Shown one piece after another: positions 25,518 to 34,434 of a stretch of DNA of 38,145 nt (positions are counted from its first letter, which is position 1; each line of letters starts with the position of its first letter). Origin of the DNA: Hyphomicrobiales bacterium. GTDB taxonomy: Bacteria > Pseudomonadota > Alphaproteobacteria > SPJN01. The notes under the pieces are model-generated. The model did not search any database. It worked only from the letters and a program-made list of their open reading frames with translations, and was not told the origin of the DNA. The stretch spans positions 1 through 38,145 of the forward strand of contig SPJN01000009.1 in assembly GCA_006844605.1 (NCBI GenBank), read 5' to 3'. A program made the position numbers and the translations under genes.

Positions 25518-26375
25518 ATGGGTACAGTCAATCTGGACATCACTGTAGATGCGCCGCCACCGGTCGTGTGGATGGCGCTTACAGTCGCGGACTATTTCAG
25601 TCAATGGTATACGCCTGATCCTGATTGGGTGCCCCAAATGCAGGAGTTTTCCAGCGAGGTCGGCGGCAAACGTGTTGTTGCCTTTGGACCAGAAGGGGAG
25701 CCGCCCTATGTCGAAGAGAATGAGCTGCTTGAAGTAGTCCCGCATGAGCGGCTGGTCTTTGTTACGCGGATGCATCAGGGCGATCAGCAGTTTGGGGTCA
25801 CACATTGTGTGTTGTCACTTGTGGCGGCAGTGCACGGTGGGACGGTTCTGAAACTCGCGGAGACAAATGTACCAGATGATGAGGTGAACCCCCGCATCGG
25901 CGGCTGGACCGGCACCTTTGACAACCTAAAACGATTGCTTGGCGATGATGGCGTGCCGCAAAAATGGAGCGGCACGTTCGACGCGCCACCGGAACAAGTG
26001 TGGCAGGCCTTCGTCTCACCAAATGCTATCGCGTCATGGTTCACACCATTTCCCGGTGCCGCGATTGAGGTGCATGAGTGTGGCTATGGCGTCGGCGAGC
26101 GGCGCGTCATTACCTTTGGCAAGGGCGAAGACTGGGAACACACTATCATAGAAACATTTCGGCAGATAGATGACGGGGCGTCCTGTACATTAAGCGTTGA
26201 TATGGTGATGCATGGCGTCAATTACAGCCAGATCACCGGGGCGTTGGCCTTTACTGAGGTTGCGCCAGGCAAGACCCGTATTGATCTGGAAGTCACTGAC
26301 GGGCCGACGCCGGAACGGGTGATGCGATGTGCGGGGTGGGGGGCGACCTTGGCCAATTTGGCGCTGGTGCTGTAG
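25518..26375 (+). CDS. Tandem SRPBCC (AHSA1-like) domain protein
   Basis: 285 residues from the ATG at 25518 (GGGGGA 6 nt upstream); the frame is open a further 22 codons without a ribosome-binding site. It holds two copies of the START/Bet v1-like AHSA1 domain: about 1-140 starting VDAPPPVVWMALTVADYFSQWYTPDP, and about 150-285 starting FDAPPEQVWQAFVSPNAIASWFTPFP. The copies are clearly homologous but diverged. The fold binds hydrophobic ligands or Hsp90-like partners; the role of this protein is unknown. It lies alone 87 bp after ettA and converges with mlaC. Confidence 0.87.
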   Translation: MGTVNLDITVDAPPPVVWMALTVADYFSQWYTPDPDWVPQMQEFSSEVGGKRVVAFGPEGEPPYVEENELLEVVPHERLVFVTRMHQGDQQFGVTHCVLSLVAAVHGGTVLKLAETNVPDDEVNPRIGGWTGTFDNLKRLLGDDGVPQKWSGTFDAPPEQVWQAFVSPNAIASWFTPFPGAAIEVHECGYGVGERRVITFGKGEDWEHTIIETFRQIDDGASCTLSVDMVMHGVNYSQITGALAFTEVAPGKTRIDLEVTDGPTPERVMRCAGWGATLANLALVL

Positions 26376-26378
26376 CGC

Positions 26379-26410
26379 AAACAAAAACGGCACCGCCATG
26401 GGCGATGCCG
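26379..26410 (-). terminator. Rho-independent terminator of the mlaA-mlaC operon
   Basis: Minus strand: 10-bp stem CGGCATCGCC/GGCGGTGCCG (one T-G pair), loop CAT, then TTTTTGTTTG. It lies 27 bp after the mlaC stop and next to the convergent SRPBCC stop. Confidence 0.88.
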
Positions 26411-26436
26411 CTAGATAGGTCTGCTGAATATATTAA

Positions 26437-27102
26437 TCAGCCAGCATTGTCGGCGACTTTGGCATCTGCCGCACTGTCGCTTGCTTTGCTGTCATCGATT
26501 TTCTTTTGCATAATGTCGATCAGCGGTTCGATATCCTTTGGTGACCGCTGCATCACGGCCTTGAACTCGTCCCGCTGGGTTAAGGCCATTGAAATGCCCT
26601 CGATCATGATGTCTACGATCTTCAAGCCTTGGTCGCCGCGATCACGAACGCGCCAATCAATATTGATGTCTTCGGCGCCACTGTTCTGACGGACGACGGA
26701 TTTGACGATGTAGCGGCCTGCTTTTTCTTCGATAGCGGACACAACTTCGATCTTTTCACCGGAATAGGCCGACAGGCGTGAAGCGTTGGCCCGGATCAGA
26801 TAGGTGCCATAAATATCGGCATAATCCGCAAGCCGGTCCTGCTGAACCGTCCGCCAATAGCGGCCCAACACAAAGCGGGCAACAAAGTCCAGATCGACGT
26901 CTCGGCTTAACAAAACAGTGAAGGCATTGATTTTGTCTTCCTGGGTTTGTTCATCATTGCCCAGAATTGTAATCGCCTCGGTCGCCATGTTCTGCACCAT
27001 TGCCTTGGCGTCGTCGGCCTGGGTGGCAAATGTCGGTGCGGTCGCCGTCAAAAACAAAACAGCGCCGGCAAGCAGTGATTTCAGGGGGGTAAACAGTTTC
27101 AT
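26437..27102 (-). CDS. mlaC: Periplasmic phospholipid-binding protein MlaC
   Basis: 221 residues with a cleavable signal peptide (about 1-26, ending TAPTFA). MlaC shuttles phospholipid between the outer-membrane MlaA complex and the inner-membrane MlaFEDB transporter. The family pattern is visible in DLDFVARFVLGRYWRTVQQDRLADYADIYGTYLI and in IDWRVRDRGDQGLKIVDIMIEGISM. The C-terminal tail is Asp/Ala/Lys-rich and probably disordered. It follows mlaA by 26 bp on the same strand; mlaFED is not in this window. Confidence 0.93.
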   Translation of the reverse strand: MKLFTPLKSLLAGAVLFLTATAPTFATQADDAKAMVQNMATEAITILGNDEQTQEDKINAFTVLLSRDVDLDFVARFVLGRYWRTVQQDRLADYADIYGTYLIRANASRLSAYSGEKIEVVSAIEEKAGRYIVKSVVRQNSGAEDINIDWRVRDRGDQGLKIVDIMIEGISMALTQRDEFKAVMQRSPKDIEPLIDIMQKKIDDSKASDSAADAKVADNAG

Positions 27103-27129
27103 GTCAGTCTCTTACCTAACTACGCAAAC

Positions 27130-27942
27130 TTAATAGTCAACATCGAACGGATCGACGTCGTTATCGGTAGGCTCAGGCGCAATGCCATTGTTGATTTCTT
27201 TTTCGCGATCTTGGCGGTATGCACTGCGCGCGGTGGCATAGAAATCAATGGCTGTCCGCTCAATCTCATCAAGTGATTCGATATTACGTGACCGGGCATC
27301 GATCACGTCAATCGCCATCGCGGTGGGTTGAACCCATTCTTCGCCAGCATGGTCAAAGGCATAGAACAGCGGATTGGAATAGGCGTCAACGATGCGCCCC
27401 ACACCGTGGCGAACAGATGTGCTGTTCAAGAACGGCACGACAAGATAGGGGCCTTCAGGCGCCCCATAAGTGGCAAGGGTTTGTCCGAAATCCTCAACAT
27501 GACGATCCATTCCCTGTTGGGTCCCCGCTACATCGAACAGGCCACCGATACCGATGGTTGAGTTGACAAGGAAACGGCCAAAGGTGGTGCCGGCGCGATC
27601 AAATTCGCCCTGCAACACGTCATTGATGAAGGTGACAGGCTCCTGCAAATTATTGACCACATTACGCAGTCCATCGCGGCCCAATTCCGGTACAACGGTG
27701 CGATAGCCTTTGGCGACCGGCTTCAGGAAGTAACGGTCAACGCCAAGATTAAATTCGAACACATCGCGGTTCAAAGGCTCAATCGGGTCGTTCGTCGCCT
27801 TGAATTCAGCGACGGCAATCGGGTCGTCAGCCGGCGGCGGCGTGGCACAAGCTGCCAATCCCAACACAAGCGCAGCGCCCAAAAGCGCTTTTGCAGTACG
27901 CTGACGTGCGATCTGGCCGGTATTTGTTTTGTTTTGCGTCAT
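27130..27942 (-). CDS. mlaA: Outer-membrane lipoprotein MlaA (VacJ)
   Basis: 270 residues. The lipoprotein signal ends at the LGLAA/Cys32 lipobox. MlaA sits in the outer membrane with porins and removes misplaced phospholipid from the outer leaflet. Family motifs seen: DPIEPLNRDVFEFNLGVDRYFLKPVAKGY (about 50-80), NVVNNLQEPVTFINDVLQG, GRFLVNSTIGIGGLFDVA, and EDFGQTLATYGAPEGPYLVVPFLNSTSVR. It is the first gene of a two-gene operon with mlaC; the N-terminal extension before the signal helix (about 17 residues) is slightly long. Confidence 0.94.
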   Translation of the reverse strand: MTQNKTNTGQIARQRTAKALLGAALVLGLAACATPPPADDPIAVAEFKATNDPIEPLNRDVFEFNLGVDRYFLKPVAKGYRTVVPELGRDGLRNVVNNLQEPVTFINDVLQGEFDRAGTTFGRFLVNSTIGIGGLFDVAGTQQGMDRHVEDFGQTLATYGAPEGPYLVVPFLNSTSVRHGVGRIVDAYSNPLFYAFDHAGEEWVQPTAMAIDVIDARSRNIESLDEIERTAIDFYATARSAYRQDREKEINNGIAPEPTDNDVDPFDVDY

Positions 27943-28287
27943 AAGTCCGCTCGTTCAATCCGAATCTGTGGGCCTGTTATCAAAGGCCTGATTTTACCTT
28001 AGTGGGCGGCAATTTGGGCGCATCTGTGGCAAAGACAGGGCGATATTCATATGAACCAGCCCGTTCTGTGACAGATTCGCGACACTGTGCGCGATACCAA
28101 GAAAGTACCCCAATAATAGTTCAGCGCAGCCATCCCCAGCCGCGCCATGTAATTTTGTTAGCAGTTTACTTTAATAATGTCAGCAGTGAATGGTGTGATC
28201 ATCATTATACAAAATGCTAATTCTACAGCCTGTTACGCGCGGGACACGGTTATGGATCAAACTGACGCCCACAATTTCGTTTAATAC

Positions 28288-28303
28288 ATAAACATATCTT
28301 TAT
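28288..28303. promoter_or_regulatory. Operator-like palindrome, probable site of the ArsR-type regulator
   Basis: The 16-mer ATAAACATATCTTTAT is one base away from the perfect palindrome ATAAAGATATCTTTAT. It lies directly upstream of the candidate promoter of the methionine operon. ArsR-family repressors bind such AT-rich dyads, and as I recall the SahR-type regulators of methionine metabolism use sites of this shape. Confidence 0.55.
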
Positions 28304-28310
28304 ATTTATC

Positions 28311-28338
28311 TTGCAATTGCGATCTGTTTGCCTATTAT
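28311..28338 (+). promoter_or_regulatory. Candidate promoter of the methionine operon
   Basis: TTGCAA (28311-28316), 16-bp spacer, TATTAT (28333-28338). Transcription would start near 28345, giving a leader barely long enough for the AAGGAG ribosome-binding site, so an alternative start using TATATT at 28301 is also possible. Confidence 0.4.
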
Positions 28339-28357
28339 GCCGGGCAAGGAGTTAACG

Positions 28358-29362
28358 ATGGACCAATTATTGTCAGGCCTTAAAGCCGCAGCAGAGGTGA
28401 CGCGATTACGTCTTGTTGCGCTTTTGGCCCGTGCAGAGCTTACCGTGACGGAGGTGACCCAGATTCTGGGGCAGTCGCAGCCGCGTGTCAGCCGCCATCT
28501 GAAACTGATGGTCGAAGCGGGCCTTGTTGAACGCTATCAGGAAGGCACGTGGGCCTTTTATCGTTTGGCAGACCGGGGGCCGGGCGCGGCACTTGCGGCG
28601 GGCCTGAAGCAGTTGATCCCACATGATGATTTGACCATTTCCCGGGATTTCGCCCGTCTGGACAGCGTGTTGGCTGAACGGGCAACGCAGGCGCAGGATT
28701 ATTTTGCTGCCCACGCGGCTGAGTGGGACGAGCTGCGGCAGCTCCACGTCTCTGACGAAACGGTTGAACGGGTGATGCTCGACGCGCTGAAGGATTTTGG
28801 CGGTGACGAGCGTGTGGGTGATTTGCTTGATATCGGCACCGGGACGGGCCGCATTGTTGAGATTTTCGCACCCTATTTCGATCGCGGTATCGGCATTGAT
28901 CTAAGTGCGGACATGCTGGCGGTGGCGCGTGTGAATTTGGAAAAGGCCGGGATTGATAATGTGCAAATCCGGCGGGGCGACCTTTATGCGCTGCCATTTG
29001 CTGATGACAGTTTCGATGTGGTGAGTGTTCATCAGGTACTGCATTTCTTGGATAACATGCCCGCCGCGTTGGGCGAGGCAGCACGCGTGTTGCGCCCCGG
29101 CGGGGTGATGTTGATTGCAGATTTTGCGCCTCATCAGCTTGAGTTTTTGCGGACAGAGCATAATCACAGGCGTCTTGGCTTCACCGATGATGAAGTGTCA
29201 GAGGCTATGAAGCAGGTTGGGCTTATGCCCAGGGCGCCGCAGAAAATGCGCGCGCCGAAACAAAATAATGCGGACAGTCTGACCGTCACCCTTTGGCAGG
29301 GTATTCGCGATGATGAACAGCTCGCGGACCGAACAAGTCATAATAAAACAGACGCCGTATAA
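28358..29362 (+). CDS. ArsR-type HTH fused to SAM-dependent methyltransferase domain, methionine-cycle regulator
   Basis: 334 residues from the ATG at 28358 (AAGGAG 7 nt upstream; 10 earlier in-frame codons discounted). Residues about 1-75 are an ArsR-type winged HTH (TRLRLVALLARAELTVTEV, then QSQPRVSRHLKLMVEAGLV). There is no cysteine in this part, so it is not a metal sensor. Residues about 130-320 are a class I methyltransferase fold: motif I LLDIGTGTGR (156-165), acidic end GIDLSADML, GDLYALPFADDSFDVV and the RVLRPGGVMLIADFAP strand. It heads an operon with metF and metH, so the natural reading is a regulator that senses SAM or SAH, as in SahR-type control of methionine metabolism. Catalytic methyl transfer is not excluded. 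Confidence 0.88.
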   Translation: MDQLLSGLKAAAEVTRLRLVALLARAELTVTEVTQILGQSQPRVSRHLKLMVEAGLVERYQEGTWAFYRLADRGPGAALAAGLKQLIPHDDLTISRDFARLDSVLAERATQAQDYFAAHAAEWDELRQLHVSDETVERVMLDALKDFGGDERVGDLLDIGTGTGRIVEIFAPYFDRGIGIDLSADMLAVARVNLEKAGIDNVQIRRGDLYALPFADDSFDVVSVHQVLHFLDNMPAALGEAARVLRPGGVMLIADFAPHQLEFLRTEHNHRRLGFTDDEVSEAMKQVGLMPRAPQKMRAPKQNNADSLTVTLWQGIRDDEQLADRTSHNKTDAV

Positions 29363-29389
29363 GCGGCGATACGAAAGAAAGTCAGAATT

Positions 29390-30277
29390 ATGAGTAGTGT
29401 TTTGGCACACCAGCCCGATATTCGGGTGTCATTTGAATTTTTCCCGCCCAATAGCGAGGCGATGGAAGAAACGCTGTGGAATTCCATCAAACGGTTGGAG
29501 CCGATTGCCCCCAGCTTTGTGTCTGTCACCTATGGTGCCGGTGGCTCCACCCGTGAACGGACCCATCGGACGGTGACGCGTATCTTGCAGGAAACATCGT
29601 TAAAACCTGCCTCGCACCTAACCTGCGTTGGGGCCTCGCGCGCCGAGGTGGATGAGGTTGTGCAGCGCTATGCGGCCGAAGGTGTGTCGCACATTGTGGC
29701 ATTGCGCGGTGATGCACCCGAAGGCGCAGCGCAGTATGAGCCGCACCCACAAGGCTATATAAACGCCGCTGACCTTGTGAAGGGCATCAAGGCACAGGCG
29801 CCGGATATGGAAATATCCGTGGCTTGTTATCCTGAAAAACATCCGGACAGTGCCGACTGGTCACAGGAGCTTGATAATCTTGCTGCCAAGGTAGAGGCAG
29901 GGGCAACGCGCGCGATCAGCCAGTTCTTTTTTGACCCGCATGTGTTTTTGGAGTTTTTGCAACGCGCCAAGGCGCACGGAATTACAATCCCCATCGTGCC
30001 GGGTATCATTCCTGTGCAGAACTTCAATCAGGTCAAACGCTTTGCCGAAGGGGCAGGTGCGTCTGTGCCGTCATGGCTCGCTGATCTTTATCAGGGCCTC
30101 GAAAAAGACGCTGAAACACGGAAACTTGTGGCGGCCACTGTTGCGGCTGAACAGGTCAAGGTGTTGCGCGCCGAAGGGGTGCAGGACTTTCATTTTTATA
30201 CGCTGAACCGGGCTGATCTGGTTTTTGCGATTTGTCATATTTTGGGCTTACGCCCGCAAACACCTGCTGACGCTTAA
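29390..30277 (+). CDS. metF: 5,10-methylenetetrahydrofolate reductase MetF
   Basis: 295 residues, usual bacterial MetF length. It is a flavoenzyme reducing methylene-THF to methyl-THF, the methyl donor for MetH. The TIM barrel begins with VSFEFFPPNSEAMEETLW, placing the catalytic Glu at residue 16; other family blocks are VTYGAGGSTRERT (46-58), LTCVGASRAEVD, IVALRGDAP, and ISQFFFDPHVFLEFL. It starts 27 bp after the regulator and ends 19 bp before the first methionine synthase half, so the methyl donor and acceptor enzymes are made together. Confidence 0.97.
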   Translation: MSSVLAHQPDIRVSFEFFPPNSEAMEETLWNSIKRLEPIAPSFVSVTYGAGGSTRERTHRTVTRILQETSLKPASHLTCVGASRAEVDEVVQRYAAEGVSHIVALRGDAPEGAAQYEPHPQGYINAADLVKGIKAQAPDMEISVACYPEKHPDSADWSQELDNLAAKVEAGATRAISQFFFDPHVFLEFLQRAKAHGITIPIVPGIIPVQNFNQVKRFAEGAGASVPSWLADLYQGLEKDAETRKLVAATVAAEQVKVLRAEGVQDFHFYTLNRADLVFAICHILGLRPQTPADA

Positions 30278-30296
30278 AGAGTAGGGAGGATTGATC

Positions 30297-31379
30297 ATGA
30301 CTGACAATACACAGACCAAACCTGACAATTATGCTGACGTGAAGGCTGGCCGTGCAGAACGGCTGGTGACGCTTCATTCTGCCATGAAGGACCGCATCCT
30401 TGTGCTTGATGGCGCGATGGGCAGCCTGATCCAGTCCTATGGGCTGGAAGAAGCAGACTTTAAGGGCGAGATTTTTGCTGGTCTGCCGCAAGACCTGAAG
30501 GGCAATAATGACCTGATCGGTTTGACGCGTCCTGAATTGTTGCAGGAAATCATCGGCAAATATCTTGAGGCAGGTGCCGACATTATCGAAACCAATACGT
30601 TCTCTGCCACGTCTATTGCACAGGCTGATTATGGGCTGGAGGATTATGCCTATCAGATCAACCGCGCCACGGCAGAGGCAAGCCGGGCGGCCTGTGATGC
30701 CTGGACGGCCAAAGACCCGTCAAAGCCGCGTTTTGTAACGGGTGTGTTGGGCCCGACCAATAAAACTGCCTCGATCTCACCTGATGTGAACGATCCGGGC
30801 TTTCGTGACATCACCTATGATGCCTTGGTTGAGGTTTATTCAGAAGCGGTGCGCGGCCTGATTGATGGTGGCGCCGACATGCTGTTGGTCGAAACCATTT
30901 TCGATACGTTGAATGCCCGCGCGGCCCTGTTCGCGATCGATCAGGTTTGCGAGGCCTATGGCGAAAAACTACCGATCATGATTTCAGGAACCATTTCTGA
31001 TCTGTCAGGGCGGCTATTGTCTGGCCAAACGGCGGAAGCTTTCTGGTTTTCAGTCATGCATGCACGGCCTTTGTCGATCGGGTTGAACTGTGCCTTGGGT
31101 CCGAAGGAATTGCGCCAATATGTTGCGGCGCTGTCCAATGTCGCTGATTGCGCCATCTCTGCCCATCCCAATGCGGGGCTGCCGAACGAGTTTGGCGGCT
31201 ATGATTTGACACCCGACGATATGGCTGCGGCAATCGGTGAGTGGGCGCAAAGCGGGCTGTTGAATATAGTCGGCGGGTGCTGTGGCACGACGCCTGATCA
31301 TATTCGGGCCATCGCCGCAGTGGTCGATGGCGTCACCCCCCGGACCATTCCTTCCAATCAAGAAAAGCAAGTTGCATGA
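30297..31379 (+). CDS. metH: Methionine synthase, homocysteine-binding subunit (MetH N-terminal half)
   Basis: 360 residues from the ATG at 30297 (GGAGGA 6 nt upstream; a TTG two codons earlier is less likely). It corresponds to the first module of E. coli MetH: the homocysteine S-methyltransferase (zinc) barrel. [20 protein letters not shown] marks the start, [17 protein letters not shown] the middle, and the zinc ligands are Cys in GLNCALG and the pair in [11 protein letters not shown]. It cannot work alone on methyl-THF; it needs the partner encoded by the next gene, with which it overlaps by ATGA. The split is known from several Alphaproteobacteria. Confidence 0.95.
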   Translation: MTDNTQTKPDNYADVKAGRAERLVTLHSAMKDRILVLDGAMGSLIQSYGLEEADFKGEIFAGLPQDLKGNNDLIGLTRPELLQEIIGKYLEAGADIIETNTFSATSIAQADYGLEDYAYQINRATAEASRAACDAWTAKDPSKPRFVTGVLGPTNKTASISPDVNDPGFRDITYDALVEVYSEAVRGLIDGGADMLLVETIFDTLNARAALFAIDQVCEAYGEKLPIMISGTISDLSGRLLSGQTAEAFWFSVMHARPLSIGLNCALGPKELRQYVAALSNVADCAISAHPNAGLPNEFGGYDLTPDDMAAAIGEWAQSGLLNIVGGCCGTTPDHIRAIAAVVDGVTPRTIPSNQEKQVA

Positions 31380-34060
31380 GTGAGCGTAAACCCCTGTTGT
31401 TGAGCGGCCTTGAGCCGCTTGTCGTCAATGAAGCATTGGGCTTTGTTAATGTTGGCGAACGGACCAATGTCACCGGTTCAGCCAAGTTCCGCAAGTTGAT
31501 CACCAATGATGATTTTGATGCGGCGCTGGATGTGGCGCGCAGTCAGGTCGAAAGCGGCGCGCAGATCATCGACATCAATATGGATGAAGGGATGCTGGAT
31601 TCCCAACAGGCGATGGTGACATTCCTGAACCTGATCGCAGCGGAACCTGATATTGCGCGCGTGCCTGTCATGATCGATTCGTCCAAATGGGATGTGATCG
31701 AGGCAGGTCTGAAATGTGTGCAGGGCAAGGGGATCGTCAACTCAATCTCCTTGAAGGAGGGCGAGGGCCCCTTCCTTGAGCAGGCCCGCAAGGTGCGCCG
31801 TTATGGTGCTGCGGTCGTTGTTATGGCGTTTGATGAAGACGGCCAGGCAGATACGGTTGAGCGTAAAGTTGAGATTTGCACCCGTTCGTACAATCTGCTG
31901 GTGAATGAGGTCGGCTTGCCGCCCGAAGACATTATCTTTGATCCCAATATTTTCGCCGTGGCGACAGGGATTGAAGAGCATAATGACTATGCACTCGCCT
32001 TTTTTGAGGCCTGCCGTCAGATCCGCGCAACACTGCCCCACGCCCGCATTTCAGGTGGCTTGTCCAACGTCTCATTCTCATTCCGAGGGAATGAACCTGT
32101 GCGTCGGGCCATGCATTCATGTTTCCTGTATCATGGCATTCAGGCGGGGCTTGATATGGCTATCGTTAATGCCGGGCAGCTTGATGTCTATGCCGATATT
32201 GACCCTGACCTGCGTGAGCGGGTCGAGGATGTGTTGCTGAACCGTCGTGAGGATGCAACTGACCGCTTGCTGGAGATCGCTGAAAATTATCGCGGCCAGG
32301 GCGCGAAGACGATTGAAAAGGATATGTCATGGCGCGAAGGCGACGTGAATGCGCGCCTTACCCATGCCTTGGTGCACGGCATTGCCGACTTTATCGATGA
32401 AGATGTTGAAGAAGCCCGTCAGGTCGCTGATCGCCCCTTGCATGTGATTGAAGGCCCCCTGATGGATGGTATGAATGTCGTCGGCGACCTGTTCGGGTCC
32501 GGCAAAATGTTCTTGCCGCAGGTTGTCAAATCTGCCCGTGTCATGAAAAAGGCTGTCGCCTATTTGATGCCCTATATGGAAAAGGAGAAGGACGGCAAAC
32601 AACAAAGCGCCGGTAAAATCCTGCTCGCCACCGTAAAGGGTGACGTCCATGATATTGGCAAGAACATCGTGGGCGTGGTGTTGCAGTGTAATAATTTTGA
32701 GGTGATTGACCTTGGCGTTATGGTGCCTGCAGCGACGATTTTGGAAACGGCGAAGAACGAGCAGGTTGATATTATCGGCCTGTCGGGTTTGATCACACCA
32801 TCGCTTGACGAGATGGCCTATCTTGCCAAGGAGATGGAGCGTGAGGGCTTCTCCCAGCCGTTGTTGATCGGTGGCGCAACCACCAGCCGTATTCATACGG
32901 CTGTGAAAATCGCCCCGGGGTATAAGGGCAGCACCGTTTATGTGGTGGATGCCAGCCGCGCAGTTGGTGTGGCGTCAAAGCTGCTGTCCGCTTCAAACCA
33001 GAACGCCTATGCCGAAGAAGTGCGCGCCGAATATCAGATGATGCGGGAACGTCATTTGGCGGGCCGTGAAAAGCGTGAGCGTCAATCGATTGAAGCCGCC
33101 CGTGCCAACGCGCCCAAGATTGATTGGCAGGGCTATACACCGCCCAAGCCGACATTCCTTGGTAATAAAACATTCAAGAATTATCCGCTCGCAGACTTGG
33201 TGCCGTCAATCGATTGGACGCCGTTCTTTGCAACATGGGAATTGGCCGGTCACTTCCCCGAAATTCTTGATGACAAAATCGTGGGTGAGGCCGCGCGTAA
33301 TCTGTATGACGATGCACAAGCAATGTTGACGAAAATTGTCGATGAAAATTGGCTGACGGCAAATGGCGTCATCGGCTTCTGGCCTGCCAATCGTGTCGGT
33401 GATGACATCCGCCTGTATGAGGGTGAGGACAGGTCTACTGAAAAAGTTATGCTTCATTCGCTGCGCCAACAGATGAAACATTCTCGCGGTCGTGCCAACT
33501 TTGCCTTGGCGGATTTCGTGGCAGCTGAAGGCGATGCCCCTGACTATGTCGGTGGGTTCGTTGTAACAGCCGGTCATGGCGTGAAGGAACGGGTTGATGC
33601 CTATAAGGCAGAGGGCGATGATTATAACGCGATCTTGCTAGAGGCACTGGCAGATCGTTTGGCGGAAAGTTTCGCGGAACATTTACACGCCCGTGTGCGC
33701 CGCGAATTCTGGGCCTATGCTGCTGATGAAACGTTGGATAACGCTGCGCTTATTCGTGAAGAATATCAGGGCATTCGTCCGGCACCGGGATACCCCGCCT
33801 GTCCCGACCATACGGAAAAGGGCACCTTGTTTAAGCTGCTGGATGCTGAACGCGAAGCTGGTGTTGATCTGACGGAAAGTTATGCCATGTGGCCCGGCGC
33901 GGCTGTGTCGGGGCTTTATTTTTCGCACCCGCAATCGGAATATTTCGGCGTGGGCCGCATTGAAAAGGATCAGGTGGAAGATTACGCAGTGCGCAAGAAT
34001 TTGCCGCTGACAGAGGTTGAACGTTGGCTGGCCCCTAATCTGAATTATGATCCTGATTGA
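31376..34060 (+). CDS. metH: Methionine synthase, folate/cobalamin/reactivation subunit (MetH C-terminal part)
   Basis: 894 residues holding the remaining three modules of MetH. The pterin-binding barrel (about 10-300) starts [16 protein letters not shown]. The cobalamin module (about 310-570) has the four-helix cap and the B12-binding [25 protein letters not shown], whose Asp-x-His-x-x-Gly supplies the lower axial histidine, then [11 protein letters not shown] and [10 protein letters not shown]. The AdoMet activation domain (about 600-894) has [15 protein letters not shown] and ends with the [18 protein letters not shown] family motif. The start overlaps the previous stop in ATGA, so the two halves should be made in equal amounts. 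Confidence 0.97.
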   Translation: MSERKPLLLSGLEPLVVNEALGFVNVGERTNVTGSAKFRKLITNDDFDAALDVARSQVESGAQIIDINMDEGMLDSQQAMVTFLNLIAAEPDIARVPVMIDSSKWDVIEAGLKCVQGKGIVNSISLKEGEGPFLEQARKVRRYGAAVVVMAFDEDGQADTVERKVEICTRSYNLLVNEVGLPPEDIIFDPNIFAVATGIEEHNDYALAFFEACRQIRATLPHARISGGLSNVSFSFRGNEPVRRAMHSCFLYHGIQAGLDMAIVNAGQLDVYADIDPDLRERVEDVLLNRREDATDRLLEIAENYRGQGAKTIEKDMSWREGDVNARLTHALVHGIADFIDEDVEEARQVADRPLHVIEGPLMDGMNVVGDLFGSGKMFLPQVVKSARVMKKAVAYLMPYMEKEKDGKQQSAGKILLATVKGDVHDIGKNIVGVVLQCNNFEVIDLGVMVPAATILETAKNEQVDIIGLSGLITPSLDEMAYLAKEMEREGFSQPLLIGGATTSRIHTAVKIAPGYKGSTVYVVDASRAVGVASKLLSASNQNAYAEEVRAEYQMMRERHLAGREKRERQSIEAARANAPKIDWQGYTPPKPTFLGNKTFKNYPLADLVPSIDWTPFFATWELAGHFPEILDDKIVGEAARNLYDDAQAMLTKIVDENWLTANGVIGFWPANRVGDDIRLYEGEDRSTEKVMLHSLRQQMKHSRGRANFALADFVAAEGDAPDYVGGFVVTAGHGVKERVDAYKAEGDDYNAILLEALADRLAESFAEHLHARVRREFWAYAADETLDNAALIREEYQGIRPAPGYPACPDHTEKGTLFKLLDAEREAGVDLTESYAMWPGAAVSGLYFSHPQSEYFGVGRIEKDQVEDYAVRKNLPLTEVERWLAPNLNYDPD

Positions 34061-34100
34061 TAATGACGGCGCGTGCCAACGTTAGGGGCGCGCCAGACAC

Positions 34101-34134
34101 AAAAGACCCTGCCCAGAGGGTTATGGGCAGGGTC
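34101..34134 (-). terminator. Strong hairpin, terminator in the minus direction
   Basis: A perfect 10-bp stem GACCCTGCCC/GGGCAGGGTC with a 10-nt loop. Read on the minus strand it is followed by TTTTGTGTC; on the plus strand by CCCTTGG. The T-tract therefore favours termination of a minus-strand transcript, though the hairpin may also stabilise the 3' end of the metH message. Confidence 0.65.
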
Positions 34135-34173
34135 CCTTGGTGAGGTTGACCATTGGCACAGTTTCTTGTCGTT

Positions 34174-34360
34174 TCAGGCAGTGACTGGTTTGCGTATCAC
34201 CGCCCGATGAAACGCCGATGCATCGTCAGCGCCATACAGACTGACCGGTTGTCATGATGGCACCATCGTCGAATCGCACTGGCAATTTGCCAACGGGTAA
34301 TTGAATATTGACTCCAAACTGGCCTGATGTGGAGTCTCTATCGATGTTGCGGCGCAGCAA
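34174..34360 (-). pseudogene. Possible frameshifted small gene of unknown function
   Basis: On the minus strand one frame from a TTG at 34360 reads LLRRNIDRDSTSGQF, VNIQLPVGKLPVRFDDGAIM, then stops at 34226. From 34251 the neighbouring frame reads SLYGADDASAFHRAVIRKPV and stops at 34174, 40 bp before a minus-strand terminator. Both pieces look like ordinary protein, and one indel near 34246-34256 would join them into about 60 residues. No ATG start or good ribosome-binding site is seen and I recognise no family. It could be a decayed gene, an assembly error, or chance. Confidence 0.35.
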
Positions 34361-34434
34361 AAACCATCCAAATTGGTTAAAAAATGGCCGATTTGATTAA
34401 CCATAAGCGCCTATTTGGCGTCAAAAGGAACGAC

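Larger units (their letters stand above)
27943..28357. other. Divergent intergenic region mlaA / methionine operon
   Basis: 415 bp, AT-richer towards its right end, with no convincing gene. A 72-codon open frame at 28002-28220 lacks a ribosome-binding site and has irregular composition. A short GGCCT/AGGCC hairpin lies near 27971-27988. The right end holds the operator-like palindrome and promoter listed separately. I looked for the P1/pseudoknot pattern of SAH or SAM-II riboswitches and did not see one by eye. Confidence 0.5.
34061..34434. other. Intergenic region after metH
   Basis: 374 bp between two plus-strand genes. It contains a strong hairpin oriented for the minus strand (34101-34134) and the remains of a possible small minus-strand gene (34174-34360), both listed separately. 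Nothing else recognisable. Confidence 0.5.

Noticed and set aside
28002-28220. 72-codon open frame upstream of the methionine operon
   Set aside because: No ribosome-binding site, odd composition, and it lies in an AT-rich regulatory region.
28200-28357. SAM-II or SAH riboswitch before the methionine operon
   Set aside because: The candidate promoter leaves almost no leader, and no pairing pattern of these classes was seen by eye; a covariance-model search would be decisive.
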